A program made the translations under genes and the position numbers. A stretch of DNA of 64,000 nt, taken from assembly GCF_001487145.1 (NCBI RefSeq), contig NZ_LN913016.1, positions 434,001-498,000 on the forward strand, given 5' to 3'. The notes beneath the pieces are model-generated. The model saw only the letters and a program-made list of their open reading frames with translations, had not been told where the DNA came from and ran no database searches. Each line of letters opens with the position of its first letter. Position 1 is the first letter of the stretch. This document shows positions 36,822 through 46,090 of the stretch, in pieces. The DNA comes from Anaerococcus rubeinfantis (GTDB lineage: Bacteria > Bacillota > Clostridia > Tissierellales > Peptoniphilaceae).

Positions 36822-38048
36822 ATGAAAAAAAATAGTAGATTTTTCATATTTGTCTTGGCTTTTTTATTTGTATTTTCTCCTCTTACATCTTTTGCAGATG
36901 ATACAGTTGCAAAAGAAGGGGATAATATTGTTGGAGCCGACCAATATGTTAAGGCCTATCTTATAGGAAATCAAGAAAGTGGAGATATTTTTTATCAAAA
37001 AAATGCAGATAAGCCTTATCCAATTGCTTCCATGAGTAAGCTTATGACCTTCTTACTTACAAGAGAAGCTATTGACAGTGGAAAAATTTCCTACGATACA
37101 AAAGTAAAGGGAACAAAAGAGGCAGAAAGTTTAACTGGACCCGAATATTCTTCAATGGGAATCAAAGAGGGAGAAAGTTATACAGTAAAAGAATTAATAA
37201 CAGGTCTTATGGTTGTAAGTGGTAATGATTGTGCAAATCTTTTGGCAAGTAAAATTTCAGGAAGTGAAGATGAGTTTGCAAAAGAAATGAACAAAAAGGC
37301 CCAAGAATTAAATTTAAAAAGCCAAAAATATTACAATGCATCAGGCATAAATACAGAAGATGGCACACAAAATTCATCATCAGCCAAGGACTTATTTGAA
37401 CTTACAAGAATAATTCTTGAAAAATATCCGGATATTTTAGAATATACAAAGCTTGATGGAATTGATAATAATGAAAAAAATATCCACAAAAAATCAACAA
37501 TTCCTTTAAGAGATGAAGTAAAGGGTGTGGACGGATTAAAAACAGGAACAACTGAAGAAGCAGGTCATTGCCTTACAACAACAATCGACATGAACAAATT
37601 TGATCCGAAAAATGAATTCAGAGCAATAGGAATTGTAATGGGTGCTGAAGAAAATGAATTTAGAGATTCAGCTATGGTAGATTTAATTTATTATGTATCA
37701 AGATATTTTAATTACAAAAAATTAGCAGATACAAATCTTCCAAGCGATTCAATAAAGGTAAATTCAGTAAAAGAGGGATATGTAGAATTATATCCAGATA
37801 AAAACGTTGGATTTATAACAAAAGACAAGGACATGCCAAGTGTAAAAACAGAAATAAATAAAAATATAAAAGCACCAATAAAAAAAGGCGATGTTCTAGG
37901 AAAATCCTACATAAGTTATAAGGATAAATCTTACCAAGTAAATTTAATCAGCAAAAAAGACCAAGAAAAAGCATCAAATTTTACAAAAATAAAAAGAACC
38001 ATCACAGATGCTTGCAATTTTTTGGTAGAATGTATAATAGCAAGATAG
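36822..38048 (+). CDS. dacA: D-alanyl-D-alanine carboxypeptidase (DacA type)
   Basis: A penicillin-binding protein of peptidase family S11 that trims peptidoglycan pentapeptides outside the membrane. It has a signal peptide (1-25, FVLAFLFVFSPLTSFA), SxxK at Ser70-Lys73 (SMSK), SGN at 133-135 and KTG at 240-242, a C-terminal domain (about 300-380) and a weakly amphipathic end near 390-408 that could anchor it. GGGG precedes the ATG. It follows the ANT-like gene by 8 bp and is probably co-transcribed. Confidence 0.93.
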   Translation: MKKNSRFFIFVLAFLFVFSPLTSFADDTVAKEGDNIVGADQYVKAYLIGNQESGDIFYQKNADKPYPIASMSKLMTFLLTREAIDSGKISYDTKVKGTKEAESLTGPEYSSMGIKEGESYTVKELITGLMVVSGNDCANLLASKISGSEDEFAKEMNKKAQELNLKSQKYYNASGINTEDGTQNSSSAKDLFELTRIILEKYPDILEYTKLDGIDNNEKNIHKKSTIPLRDEVKGVDGLKTGTTEEAGHCLTTTIDMNKFDPKNEFRAIGIVMGAEENEFRDSAMVDLIYYVSRYFNYKKLADTNLPSDSIKVNSVKEGYVELYPDKNVGFITKDKDMPSVKTEINKNIKAPIKKGDVLGKSYISYKDKSYQVNLISKKDQEKASNFTKIKRTITDACNFLVECIIAR

Positions 38049-38237
38049 AAATTATTATTTTTTTGGAGGGTAGACAAATCTTCAAGCATAAATATCAAAA
38101 TTTTAAAATTATTGATTTTTAAATTTCAGATCAAATTATTTTTCGATTATATTTTTCGCATGAAGATTTGAATACTTTTCAACAATCTTATAAAAAGTTT
38201 TACATTTTATGTCATTTTTGCTATAATGTTGGAGTAG

Positions 38238-38314
38238 GTCCTGGTAGCTCAGCTGGATAGAGCACCGCCCTCCTAAGGCGGGTGTCGGAGGTTCGAATCC
38301 TCTTCAGGACGCCA
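38238..38314 (+). tRNA. tRNA-Arg(CCT)
   Basis: Anticodon loop CTCCTAA in stem CCGCC/GGCGG, acceptor GTCCTGG/TCAGGAC, discriminator G, encoded CCA. It decodes AGG. A -10-like TATAAT lies just upstream (about 38222) with TTTACA-like text before it (about 38199), so it has its own promoter. It stands alone, 75 bp before tadA. Confidence 0.96.
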
Positions 38315-38321
38315 AAATATT

Positions 38322-38358
38322 AGGCTATTGCAAAATAAATTAGCAATAGTCTTTTTTT
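38322..38358 (+). terminator. Terminator between tRNA-Arg and tadA
   Basis: AGGCTATTGC pairs with GCAATAGTCT, followed by seven T residues. Confidence 0.85.
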
Positions 38359-38388
38359 ATATTTTAAAATAAAAAATGAGAGGAAAAT

Positions 38389-38871
38389 ATGGACGATTAT
38401 TTTTATATGAGAGAAGCAATAAACGAAGCAAAACTTGCAAGGCTTGAAGAAGAAGTTCCCATAGGCTGTGTGATAGTAAAAGATGAAAAAATAATTGCCA
38501 GAAGCCACAACTATACCTACAAGGGAAAATCAGCTCTTAAACATGCAGAAATTCTTGCAATAGATCAGGCTAGTAAATATATAGGAGATTTTAGGTTGGA
38601 AGATTGCACTATGTATGTAACAATGGAGCCATGTTCCATGTGCGCAGGAGCAATAATAAATTCTAGAATAAAAAGATTAGTAATAGCCCTAGCCGATGTA
38701 AAAAGAGGAGCATGCGGATCAAATACAAATATTACAGGAGATAGGAGTCAACTACATTTCCTAGATGCAGAATTTGGACTAATGGAAGAAGAAAGCCTAG
38801 AAATTTTACAAAGTTTTTTTAAAAAATTGAGAGAAAGAAAAAAGAAAGAAAAAAAGATTCTTAGCTTATAA
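38389..38871 (+). CDS. tadA: tRNA adenosine(34) deaminase TadA
   Basis: Converts A34 of tRNA-Arg(ACG) to inosine so that one tRNA reads CGU, CGC and CGA. The 160 residues contain the deaminase metal site HAE (52-54) and PCSMC (81-85). Its substrate tRNA is encoded in this window at 6111. The hairpin that terminates it overlaps the stop codon. Preceded by GAGAGGA. Confidence 0.94.
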   Translation: MDDYFYMREAINEAKLARLEEEVPIGCVIVKDEKIIARSHNYTYKGKSALKHAEILAIDQASKYIGDFRLEDCTMYVTMEPCSMCAGAIINSRIKRLVIALADVKRGACGSNTNITGDRSQLHFLDAEFGLMEEESLEILQSFFKKLRERKKKEKKILSL

Positions 38872-38888
38872 GTTAGGAATCTTTTTTT
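38851..38888. terminator. Bidirectional terminator between tadA and the VOC protein gene
   Basis: AAAAAGATTCTTA pairs with TAGGAATCTTTTT, with T runs available on both strands. It spans the tadA stop codon. Confidence 0.8.
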
Positions 38889-38903
38889 GAAATAAATTTT
38901 TAA

Positions 38904-39302
38904 TTAAACTGTAGCAATAATTTGCCAAAAAACATTGTACTTATCTATAAAAGTTGTAAATAATTTCTTATTAATTCTTTGAGGTTGCATCAAAACTTTT
39001 GATTCTTTTTCTAATTTTGAATAAGCCTTATATAAATTTTCGCTATTTGTTTCTATTACTATTCTTCCATTATTGCCACTAATCCAATGCTTGTCATCGG
39101 TTGTGTCAAATAAATATACATTATTTCCATAAATTTCTAATTTTGAATTGTAAATCCTATCCCTTACTTCTTCTGGAAAATTATACTGTTCAAAATCAGA
39201 ATATTTGATTAATTTATCAGGTGGATCAAGATCAAAAATATCGCAATAATATTTTATTGCTTCCAAACATTTCCCATTTTTAAATGATATGCCAACTGCC
39301 AT
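38904..39302 (-). CDS. VOC (glyoxalase/bleomycin-resistance fold) protein, PhnB-like
   Basis: A 132-residue protein with the paired beta-alpha-beta-beta-beta pattern of the vicinal-oxygen-chelate fold: an N-terminal ISFKNGKCLEAIKYYCDIF and a C-terminal KLFTTFIDKYNVFWQIIA, the usual ending of PhnB-like proteins. The typical metal ligands are not clear, so no reaction is assigned. It is a single gene converging on tadA. Confidence 0.7.
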   Translation of the reverse strand: MAVGISFKNGKCLEAIKYYCDIFDLDPPDKLIKYSDFEQYNFPEEVRDRIYNSKLEIYGNNVYLFDTTDDKHWISGNNGRIVIETNSENLYKAYSKLEKESKVLMQPQRINKKLFTTFIDKYNVFWQIIATV

Positions 39303-39391
39303 AATAATTCCTTTCTTTATTTAAATTTAACATAATAGTATAATAATATCAAGATAAAAAATTATGAAAGAAAATAAAATTGGAGGTTTAA

Positions 39392-40336
39392 ATGAAAATT
39401 TCTTTGATTGATCCTTTAATTGTTGATAATAAAATAATTGAAAATCACAAGAAAAAAATTGAGGCTTTAGGCCATGAATTTGAGTATTTTGAAAAAAGTG
39501 CAGCTTCTGATGATGAAATAATTGAAAGATTAAAAAACAGTGATGTTGCTATTATTACTAATAATAAATTTTCAAAAAAAGTTATAGATAATACAAATTT
39601 AAAATTGATTGATGTAGCTTTTACTGGTTTTAATCATGTGGATATTGATGCTTGTAATGAAAAAGATATTATAGTTGAAAATGCCAGTGGATATTCTGAT
39701 GATTCTGTGGCTGAGCTTGTTATTGGTCTTACAATTTCTCTTTTGAGAAAATTTGATCAAAATAAAAAAAATATGTTTGAAGATGAGTCTTTTAATCTTC
39801 TTGGTCAAATTATTAAGGGAAAAACTGTTGGTATTATTGGTACTGGAAAAATTGGTACAAGAGTTATTGAATTGTTTAAGGTTTTTGGTGCAAATATTTT
39901 AGCTTACAGTCGAAATGAAAAGGAAAATGTTAAAAATCTTGGGGCAAAATATGTTAGCCTTGATGAGCTTTTGAAAAATTCTGATATTGTTTCTATTCAC
40001 CTTCCTCAAAATGAAAAAACTATTGGATTTATCGGCAAAAATGAGCTTGATTTTATGAAGGATAAGGCTATTTTAATAAATTGTGCAAGGGGTCCTATTG
40101 TTGACAATGATTATTTGGCAAAATTATTAAATGAGGATAAATTAAGGGCAGGAATTGATGTTTTTGATATGGAACCACCGATTGATGCTGACTATCCTTT
40201 AAGAAATGCAAAAAATGTTCTTCTTACAAATCATGTTGGATTTTTTACAAAAGAGGCTATGGATATAAGGTGTGAAATTGTTTTTGACAACTTGTATAAG
40301 TTTCTTGATGGTGAAATTGTAAATAGAGTTAATTAA
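39392..40336 (+). CDS. NAD-dependent D-isomer 2-hydroxyacid dehydrogenase
   Basis: A 314-residue oxidoreductase. The nucleotide fold has GIIGTGKIGTRVIELFKVFG (about 148-167), and the catalytic trio is visible: Arg in INCARGPIVDN, Glu in GIDVFDMEPP and His in LLTNHVGFF. The family reduces keto acids such as pyruvate, hydroxypyruvate or glyoxylate; the substrate cannot be told. AGG precedes the start. The uridine kinase gene begins one base after its stop. Confidence 0.9.
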   Translation: MKISLIDPLIVDNKIIENHKKKIEALGHEFEYFEKSAASDDEIIERLKNSDVAIITNNKFSKKVIDNTNLKLIDVAFTGFNHVDIDACNEKDIIVENASGYSDDSVAELVIGLTISLLRKFDQNKKNMFEDESFNLLGQIIKGKTVGIIGTGKIGTRVIELFKVFGANILAYSRNEKENVKNLGAKYVSLDELLKNSDIVSIHLPQNEKTIGFIGKNELDFMKDKAILINCARGPIVDNDYLAKLLNEDKLRAGIDVFDMEPPIDADYPLRNAKNVLLTNHVGFFTKEAMDIRCEIVFDNLYKFLDGEIVNRVN

Positions 40337-40337
40337 A

Positions 40338-40952
40338 ATGGATACAAAAATTATAGCTATAGCAGGCGGATCTGCTAGTGGAAAATCTACAATAGTTGAA
40401 TATATCAAAAATTATTTTTCAAAGGATTTGTATGTTATCGGCCACGATAATTATTATAAGGCTCATGATGATTTGCCATTTGAAGATAGGGAAAAATTAA
40501 ATTATGATAGACCGGATTCTTTTGATAATGAAATGTTTATAAGAGATCTTTTGGATTTGAAATCTGGTAAGGATATTGATATGCCAATTTATGATTATAA
40601 TATTCACACCAGAAGTAAAGAAACTATCCATGTATCTCCCAAAAAAATAATTTTAATTGAGGGGATTTTGGTTTTGTATGATAAAAGAATCAGGGATATT
40701 TTGGATACTTGTGTATTTATTGATGCGGATAGCGATGTAAGACTTCAAAGAAGAATTTTAAGAGATACCAAGGAAAGGTCAAGAAGTTTGGAATCTGTTT
40801 TGACCCAATATATAAAGCAAGTTAAACCTATGCATGAAAAATATGTTGAACCAACCAAAAAATACGCCGATATTATAATTCCAAGGGGTGCAAAAAACAC
40901 AAGAGGAATTGAAATTTTGATAAAACACATTGAAGATTTGATTGAGGAATGA
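40338..40952 (+). CDS. udk: Uridine kinase
   Basis: Phosphorylates uridine and cytidine in pyrimidine salvage. The 204 residues carry the P loop GGSASGKST (9-17), the GHDNYYKAHDDLPFEDREKLNYDRPDSFD region (shown in part), and the lid stretch RRILRDTKERSRSLESVLTQY typical of Udk. It follows the dehydrogenase with no gap and ends 1 bp before glgB, so the three genes form one operon. Confidence 0.93.
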   Translation: MDTKIIAIAGGSASGKSTIVEYIKNYFSKDLYVIGHDNYYKAHDDLPFEDREKLNYDRPDSFDNEMFIRDLLDLKSGKDIDMPIYDYNIHTRSKETIHVSPKKIILIEGILVLYDKRIRDILDTCVFIDADSDVRLQRRILRDTKERSRSLESVLTQYIKQVKPMHEKYVEPTKKYADIIIPRGAKNTRGIEILIKHIEDLIEE

Positions 40953-40953
40953 T

Positions 40954-42759
40954 ATGGATGTGAAATTATTTGATGTAAATTATGAGGAAATTGAATCTTA
41001 TTTAAATGGAAATTCCAAAGAAGGCCATAAAATTTTTGGGGCAATAAAAAAAGATGATGGTTATCTTTTTAGGCTTTTCGCACCAAGAGCTGATATGGTT
41101 TATATAAAGGGAGATTTTTCAAATTGGAAAGATATTCCCATGTTTAAAAATGAAAAATATGGATATTTTTATAAATTTATAAAAGCAAAAATTGGAGATT
41201 ATTATAAATATGTGATCGAATCAAATGGGATTAAGTTTGAAAAGTTTGATCCTTATGGAAATTTTTTTGATGAGTCCCCAGAATTTGCTACCAAAATCAT
41301 CGATACTTCCTATAATTTTTCGGATGAAAAATGGATGGAAAAAAGAGAAAAGAATTTGGATAAGCCTGTAAATATTTATGAAATTCATCCTGGAAGCTGG
41401 TTAAGGTATAATTCTACTCCAAATTTTTTGGATATAGTTGACAAATTAATTTCTTATGTAAAGGATATGGGCTATACCCATATTGAACTTATGCCAATTA
41501 CAGAACACCCATATTATCCATCTTGGGGCTATCAAGTTTCAGGATTTTTTGCTCTATCATCAAGGTATGGCTCTATAAATGATTTGCAAAAATTTGTAGA
41601 CCTTTGCCACCAAAATGATATTGGAGTGATTTTAGATTTTGTAATAGTTCATTTTGCAGAAGATTATTATGCCCTAAAATATTTTGATGGGCACAGCCTT
41701 TATGAATCTGATTATAAAGATTTACAATATTCAGAGTGGGGCAGTTTGAATTTTGATTATTCCAAGGGTCATGTGAGAAGTTTTATGAAATCGGCAATCA
41801 ATTTTTGGATTGAAAAATGTCATTTTGATGGGATAAGAATTGATGCTGTTTCTAATATGATTTTTTATGATGGAAATAAATACAGGGGAGAAAATCAAAA
41901 TAATATTAAATTTTTAAAAGAATTAAATCATGATCTTTCAAAAGATTATCCAAATTTTATGAAAATTGCTGAAGATTCTTCGGATTATGAATTTGTAACT
42001 TGTAAAAATTCTAAAGATAGTCTTGGTTTTGATTACAAGTGGGATCTTGGTTGGATGAATGATACTTGCAAATATTTTGAAATTGATTCAATAAATAGGC
42101 ATATGTACCAAGAAAAAATTAATTTTTCTATGTTTTATTTTTATAGGGAAAATTTTCTCTTGCCATTAAGCCATGATGAGGTAGTTCACTTAAAAAAACC
42201 TATGATTAACAAGATGAATGGTTTTTATGAAGATAGGTTTAAACAGTTGAAATTATTAAACACATACCAAATGACCCATCCTGGAAAGAAATTAAATTTT
42301 ATGGGCAATGAATTTGCAACTTTTGATGAATGGGATGAAAATAAATCTCTAAATTGGGATATTTTGAAATTTCCCATACATTCAGCTTTCAGAAATTTTA
42401 TAAGAGATTTAAATTATCTTTACAAGGAAAATCCTAGTTTTTATAAATATGATTTTGATGAAAAAGGATTTTTGTGGAAGGTAGTTGATGATAATGAAAA
42501 TTCTGTTTTTGCCTATGAAAGACTTGCAGAAGATCAAAGATTTTTGATAGTATTAAATATGACGAATACTTACAAAAAATCTTATCCTATTTTTTATGAT
42601 GAAGAATTGATTTTTGTTGAAAAAATAAATAATTTGGGTGAAAAATATGGCGGAGATAAATATAAAAGAGAAAATATAAAAATTAGTAAGGGGGAAGATC
42701 TTAAGCTGGAGCTTTGGGAATATGAGGCTGTAGTTTTTGAAATAATAAAAAATGAGTAG
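40954..42759 (+). CDS. glgB: 1,4-alpha-glucan branching enzyme
   Basis: Makes alpha-1,6 branches in glycogen. The 601-residue chain has an N-terminal CBM48-type domain (about 30-130), then a GH13 barrel with EIHPGSWLRY, the catalytic Asp in DGIRIDAVSNM, the acid/base Glu in KIAEDSSDY and the HDEVVHLKKPM loop. ATG 40954 is chosen over a TTG 12 bases earlier because GAGG is 6 bases before it. No other glycogen gene (glgA, glgC, glgP) is nearby, which is unusual. Confidence 0.93.
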   Translation: MDVKLFDVNYEEIESYLNGNSKEGHKIFGAIKKDDGYLFRLFAPRADMVYIKGDFSNWKDIPMFKNEKYGYFYKFIKAKIGDYYKYVIESNGIKFEKFDPYGNFFDESPEFATKIIDTSYNFSDEKWMEKREKNLDKPVNIYEIHPGSWLRYNSTPNFLDIVDKLISYVKDMGYTHIELMPITEHPYYPSWGYQVSGFFALSSRYGSINDLQKFVDLCHQNDIGVILDFVIVHFAEDYYALKYFDGHSLYESDYKDLQYSEWGSLNFDYSKGHVRSFMKSAINFWIEKCHFDGIRIDAVSNMIFYDGNKYRGENQNNIKFLKELNHDLSKDYPNFMKIAEDSSDYEFVTCKNSKDSLGFDYKWDLGWMNDTCKYFEIDSINRHMYQEKINFSMFYFYRENFLLPLSHDEVVHLKKPMINKMNGFYEDRFKQLKLLNTYQMTHPGKKLNFMGNEFATFDEWDENKSLNWDILKFPIHSAFRNFIRDLNYLYKENPSFYKYDFDEKGFLWKVVDDNENSVFAYERLAEDQRFLIVLNMTNTYKKSYPIFYDEELIFVEKINNLGEKYGGDKYKRENIKISKGEDLKLELWEYEAVVFEIIKNE

Positions 42760-43222
42760 GAATAAGGAAGCTATCAATCTTTCTTGGTTGGTAGAAAAAT
42801 GGACAATTTGGGATAATTCATATTTGAAAAATATTTGGCTAAATCTTGACACTTTAGATTTAGTTAGAATTAATGATGACATTAATGACAATGAAGATAT
42901 TGAGGAATCCTATATTGATATTGAAAATAATATGGATGAATTTGTTTGTATGCCTGGTCGTGAAGCTGTAAATAAAAAACTTGCTAGGGAAGTTTTTATG
43001 GATTATTTGGATAGCGTTGATAAGGACAGGCTATTTGAAAATTACAATGAATACTCAGCTGACGAAGAATTTTTGGATTTAATTTATGAGCTAGGACTTG
43101 AAAATAAACTTCAAGAATTTAGGGAAAAAATAGCTGGAGCTATCCTTTTAAACTGGGCTAGTGAAGAAAATATAAAAGTAAACAAAGACATGGAAGTAAT
43201 AGATTTATACAGTAGGAATTAG
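42752..43222 (+). CDS. Acidic protein of unknown function coupled to glgB
   Basis: A 156-residue soluble protein, rich in Asp, Glu and Asn, with no signal peptide or membrane helix. An N-terminal tryptophan-rich stretch (LSWLVEKWTIWDNSYLKNIWLNLDT, about 10-34, shown in part) is followed by an acidic linker (35-60) and a predicted helical half (70-150). It overlaps the end of glgB by 8 bp and runs up to the ApbE gene, so it is part of the operon. I do not recognise the family with confidence. Confidence 0.75.
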   Translation: MSRNKEAINLSWLVEKWTIWDNSYLKNIWLNLDTLDLVRINDDINDNEDIEESYIDIENNMDEFVCMPGREAVNKKLAREVFMDYLDSVDKDRLFENYNEYSADEEFLDLIYELGLENKLQEFREKIAGAILLNWASEENIKVNKDMEVIDLYSRN

Positions 43223-43224
43223 TT

Positions 43225-44373
43225 TTGAAAAATAAAAAAATAAAATTGAGTGTTTTAGTGCTAGGATTAAGTCTAGCACTTTCATCTTGTAATAAAAAAA
43301 TTGAAAAAGTAGAACCTGAGGCAAAAAGTAATATAAAAAGTGAGTTTAGCCAAGAAGATGTTAATAGTTCTAATATCTCAAATGAAGAGGGACTAAAAAA
43401 ATATGATGTAACAATTTATGATTATTTTGACACAATTACAACTTTTACGGCTTATTGTAAAAACGAAGAAGAATTTAATAAGTACAAGGATTTAGTTGAT
43501 AAAAGAATGGCAGAATATCATAAACTCTTCAATAATTATGATAAATTTGAAAATGTAAATAATTTTACCACTATAAATGAAAATGCTGGAAAAGAAAAAG
43601 TTAAGGTTGATCAAAAAATAATAGACCTACTAAAAGAAGGAAAGAAATGGTACGAGAAAACTGATGGGGATATTGATATAGCCTATGGTAGGGTTCTAAA
43701 AATCTGGCTAGATTTAAGAGAAGCTTACGAAAAAGACAAAGATAAAATAAAACTTCCAAGCGACAAGGAATTAGAAGAAGCTGCAAAGCATAAAAATATT
43801 GATGCCATAGAAATTGATGAAAAAAACAAAACAGCCTACATCAATGACAAGGAAGTTCAAATTGATATTGGTGGAATTGGAAAAGGCTATGCAACAGAGC
43901 TTATCAAAAAAGAATTAATGGAAAAGGGCCTAAAAACAGGAATTTTATCAGTTGGTGGAGATGTTGCAATAATTGGAGAAAATCCAACAAGAAAATCTGC
44001 ACTTTTTAAAATTGCAATAAAGGATCCTTCTCTTTCAGAAGATCACCCATACGCCTCTATAGTTTCTGTAAAAAATACTTCAGTTGTAACCAGCGGAGAC
44101 TATGAAAGATATTTTGAATTAAATGGTAAAAGATATCACCATATAATAGATCCTGCAACAAACTATCCTTCTACAAAATTTAAATCAGTTTCTGTAATTA
44201 CCGATGATATTGCTGATGCAGATGCTCTTTCAACAGCGCTTTTTATAAAAGACTTAGAAGAAGGAAAAAAATTAGCTAAAAAATTTAAGGCAGAAGCTTA
44301 CTGGATTGATAAAGATGGCAATACATTTAAAACTGACAATTGGGACAAATATGAAATAGATGAAGAAAATTAA
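43225..44373 (+). CDS. apbE: ApbE-type FAD:protein FMN transferase lipoprotein
   Basis: Attaches FMN covalently to threonine of partner flavoproteins outside the membrane, as in the Rnf and Nqr complexes or extracellular reductases. The 382 residues have a lipoprotein signal (lipobox LSSC, Cys22), the DGDIDIAYGRVLKIW start of the catalytic core, DIGGIGKGYATELI, GGDVAIIG and HHIIDPATNYPS with ADALSTALFI. The start is TTG 43225 with TAGGAA upstream. A terminator follows. Confidence 0.93.
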   Translation: MKNKKIKLSVLVLGLSLALSSCNKKIEKVEPEAKSNIKSEFSQEDVNSSNISNEEGLKKYDVTIYDYFDTITTFTAYCKNEEEFNKYKDLVDKRMAEYHKLFNNYDKFENVNNFTTINENAGKEKVKVDQKIIDLLKEGKKWYEKTDGDIDIAYGRVLKIWLDLREAYEKDKDKIKLPSDKELEEAAKHKNIDAIEIDEKNKTAYINDKEVQIDIGGIGKGYATELIKKELMEKGLKTGILSVGGDVAIIGENPTRKSALFKIAIKDPSLSEDHPYASIVSVKNTSVVTSGDYERYFELNGKRYHHIIDPATNYPSTKFKSVSVITDDIADADALSTALFIKDLEEGKKLAKKFKAEAYWIDKDGNTFKTDNWDKYEIDEEN

Positions 44374-44397
44374 GATGCGAAATCGCATCTTTTTTTA
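44373..44397 (+). terminator. Terminator of the glgB-apbE operon
   Basis: AGATGCGA pairs with TCGCATCT, followed by a T run, immediately after the ApbE stop. Confidence 0.9.
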
Positions 44398-44405
44398 TTT
44401 AGATA

Positions 44406-44434
44406 TTCAAAATTTTTTTCAACTAGTATATAAT
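44406..44434 (+). promoter_or_regulatory. Probable promoter of the DUF1846 gene
   Basis: TTCAAA (44406-44411) and TATAAT (44429-44434) with a 17-bp spacer, 23 bp before the start codon. Confidence 0.55.
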
Positions 44435-44457
44435 ATTATCTATATTAGGAGGTAAGA

Positions 44458-45936
44458 ATGGTAGAAAATGCTTTTAATAACGATAAATATATAAAAATCC
44501 AATCGGAAAGAATTGAAGAGAGGATTAAAGAATTTGATAAATTGTACCTAGAATTTGGTGGAAAATTATTTGATGATGCTCACGCATCAAGAGTTTTGCC
44601 AGGATTTTTGCCAGATTCTAAATTACAAATGTTAAAAAAATTAAAAGATATTACAGAAATTGTAATTGTAATAAATGCAAATGATATTGAATCAAATAAA
44701 ATAAGATCAGATCTTGATATAGGCTATGATAGCGAAGTAATAAGACTTAAAAACTCTTTTGAGGACTTGGGATTTTTTGTAAATTCTGTCGTAATTACTC
44801 AATTTGATAACCAACCATCAGCTATAAAATATGGAAAATATCTTGATAGCTTAAATATAAAAAATTATAGAACCTATGATATTGAAGGCTATCCAAATAA
44901 TATTCCTCACATTATAAGTAAGGATGGATTTGGGAAAAATGATTATATAGAAACCACAAGAGATTTAGTAGTTTTAACTGGACCGGGACCAGGAAGTGGA
45001 AAGCTTGCAACTTGTCTTTCACAAATGTATCTTGAAAATGAAAGAGGAGTAAACGCAGGTTATGCAAAATTTGAAACTTTTCCAGTTTGGAACCTTCCTT
45101 TAAAACATCCGGTAAATATTGCCTATGAAGCTGCAACAGCAGATTTAAATGATGTAAATATGATTGATCCTTATCATCTTGAAGCTTATGGAGAAACAAC
45201 TGTAAATTATAATAGGGACGTTGAAGCTTTTCCAATTTTAAAACAAATGTTTGAAAAAATTTCTGGCTCTTGCCCTTACAAATCACCAACAGATATGGGA
45301 GTAAATATGGTTGGTTTTTGTATAGATGACGAAGAAAAAACTATAGAAGCTAGTAAAAATGAAATAATAAGAAGATATTATAACGCTCTTGTTGACTATA
45401 AACTTGCAAAATCTGATTATAAGCCAGTAGAAAAAATTGAAATTTTGATGAGTGGTTTAAATCTTGAAAAAAGCGACAGGAAAGTTGCAGAAAAAGCAAG
45501 AGAAAAACAAAAAGAAAAAAATGCAGAAATTTTTGCAATCGAACTTGGCAAAGGAAAAATTGTTACAGGAAAAAAATCAAAATTGATGTCATCACCTGCA
45601 GCATGTATTTTAAATGCCTTGAAAGAAATTTCTGGAATAAATGATGAAATACCATTAATATCTCCACATATCCTAGAGCCTGTAATAAAACTAAAAGAAG
45701 ATATATTAAAAGAAAGAGACGAATCCTTATCTGTAAATGATGTATTGATTGCTCTTTCAATATCAGCAACAACAAATCCTGTAAGTCACTTGGCTCTTGA
45801 AAATTTAAATAAATTAAAGGGACTTGACGCTCACTCAACAATAATTTTGGATGAAAGCGACAAAAAAACACTATTAAAAATGCATTTTAATTTCACTCAA
45901 GACCCAGTTTTATCACAAGAGCATTTAAATATTTAA
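44458..45936 (+). CDS. DUF1846 (UPF0371) family protein
   Basis: A 492-residue cytoplasmic protein with the family hallmarks FGGKLFDDAHASRVLPGFLPDSK (about 34-56, shown in part), VVLTGPGPGSGKLATCLSQMY (about 171-191) and NMIDPYHLEAYGE. The GPGPGSGK stretch looks like a phosphate-binding loop. Structures of relatives exist, but to my knowledge the reaction is not established. AGGAGG precedes the ATG. Own promoter and terminator. Confidence 0.9.
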   Translation: MVENAFNNDKYIKIQSERIEERIKEFDKLYLEFGGKLFDDAHASRVLPGFLPDSKLQMLKKLKDITEIVIVINANDIESNKIRSDLDIGYDSEVIRLKNSFEDLGFFVNSVVITQFDNQPSAIKYGKYLDSLNIKNYRTYDIEGYPNNIPHIISKDGFGKNDYIETTRDLVVLTGPGPGSGKLATCLSQMYLENERGVNAGYAKFETFPVWNLPLKHPVNIAYEAATADLNDVNMIDPYHLEAYGETTVNYNRDVEAFPILKQMFEKISGSCPYKSPTDMGVNMVGFCIDDEEKTIEASKNEIIRRYYNALVDYKLAKSDYKPVEKIEILMSGLNLEKSDRKVAEKAREKQKEKNAEIFAIELGKGKIVTGKKSKLMSSPAACILNALKEISGINDEIPLISPHILEPVIKLKEDILKERDESLSVNDVLIALSISATTNPVSHLALENLNKLKGLDAHSTIILDESDKKTLLKMHFNFTQDPVLSQEHLNI

Positions 45937-45961
45937 AAAATCCCCAAAATTGGGATTTTTA
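45936..45961 (+). terminator. Terminator of the DUF1846 gene
   Basis: AAAATCCCC pairs with GGGATTTT (one skipped base), ending in a T run. Confidence 0.8.
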
Positions 45962-46017
45962 TTTGCAAAATTTTTGTAAATTTCAAATAAATTTATAATT
46001 TTATTTACTATATTTGC

Positions 46018-46046
46018 TTGACAAAAATTAATCAATGTTATAAGAT
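46018..46046 (+). promoter_or_regulatory. Promoter of the crotonase gene
   Basis: Consensus TTGACA at 46018-46023, a 17-bp spacer and TAAGAT at 46041-46046, with a 40-nt leader before the start codon. Confidence 0.75.
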
Positions 46047-46090
46047 GAATTTATAGAAAGCGTTTTTAAAAAAATCTTAAAGGAGAAAAT

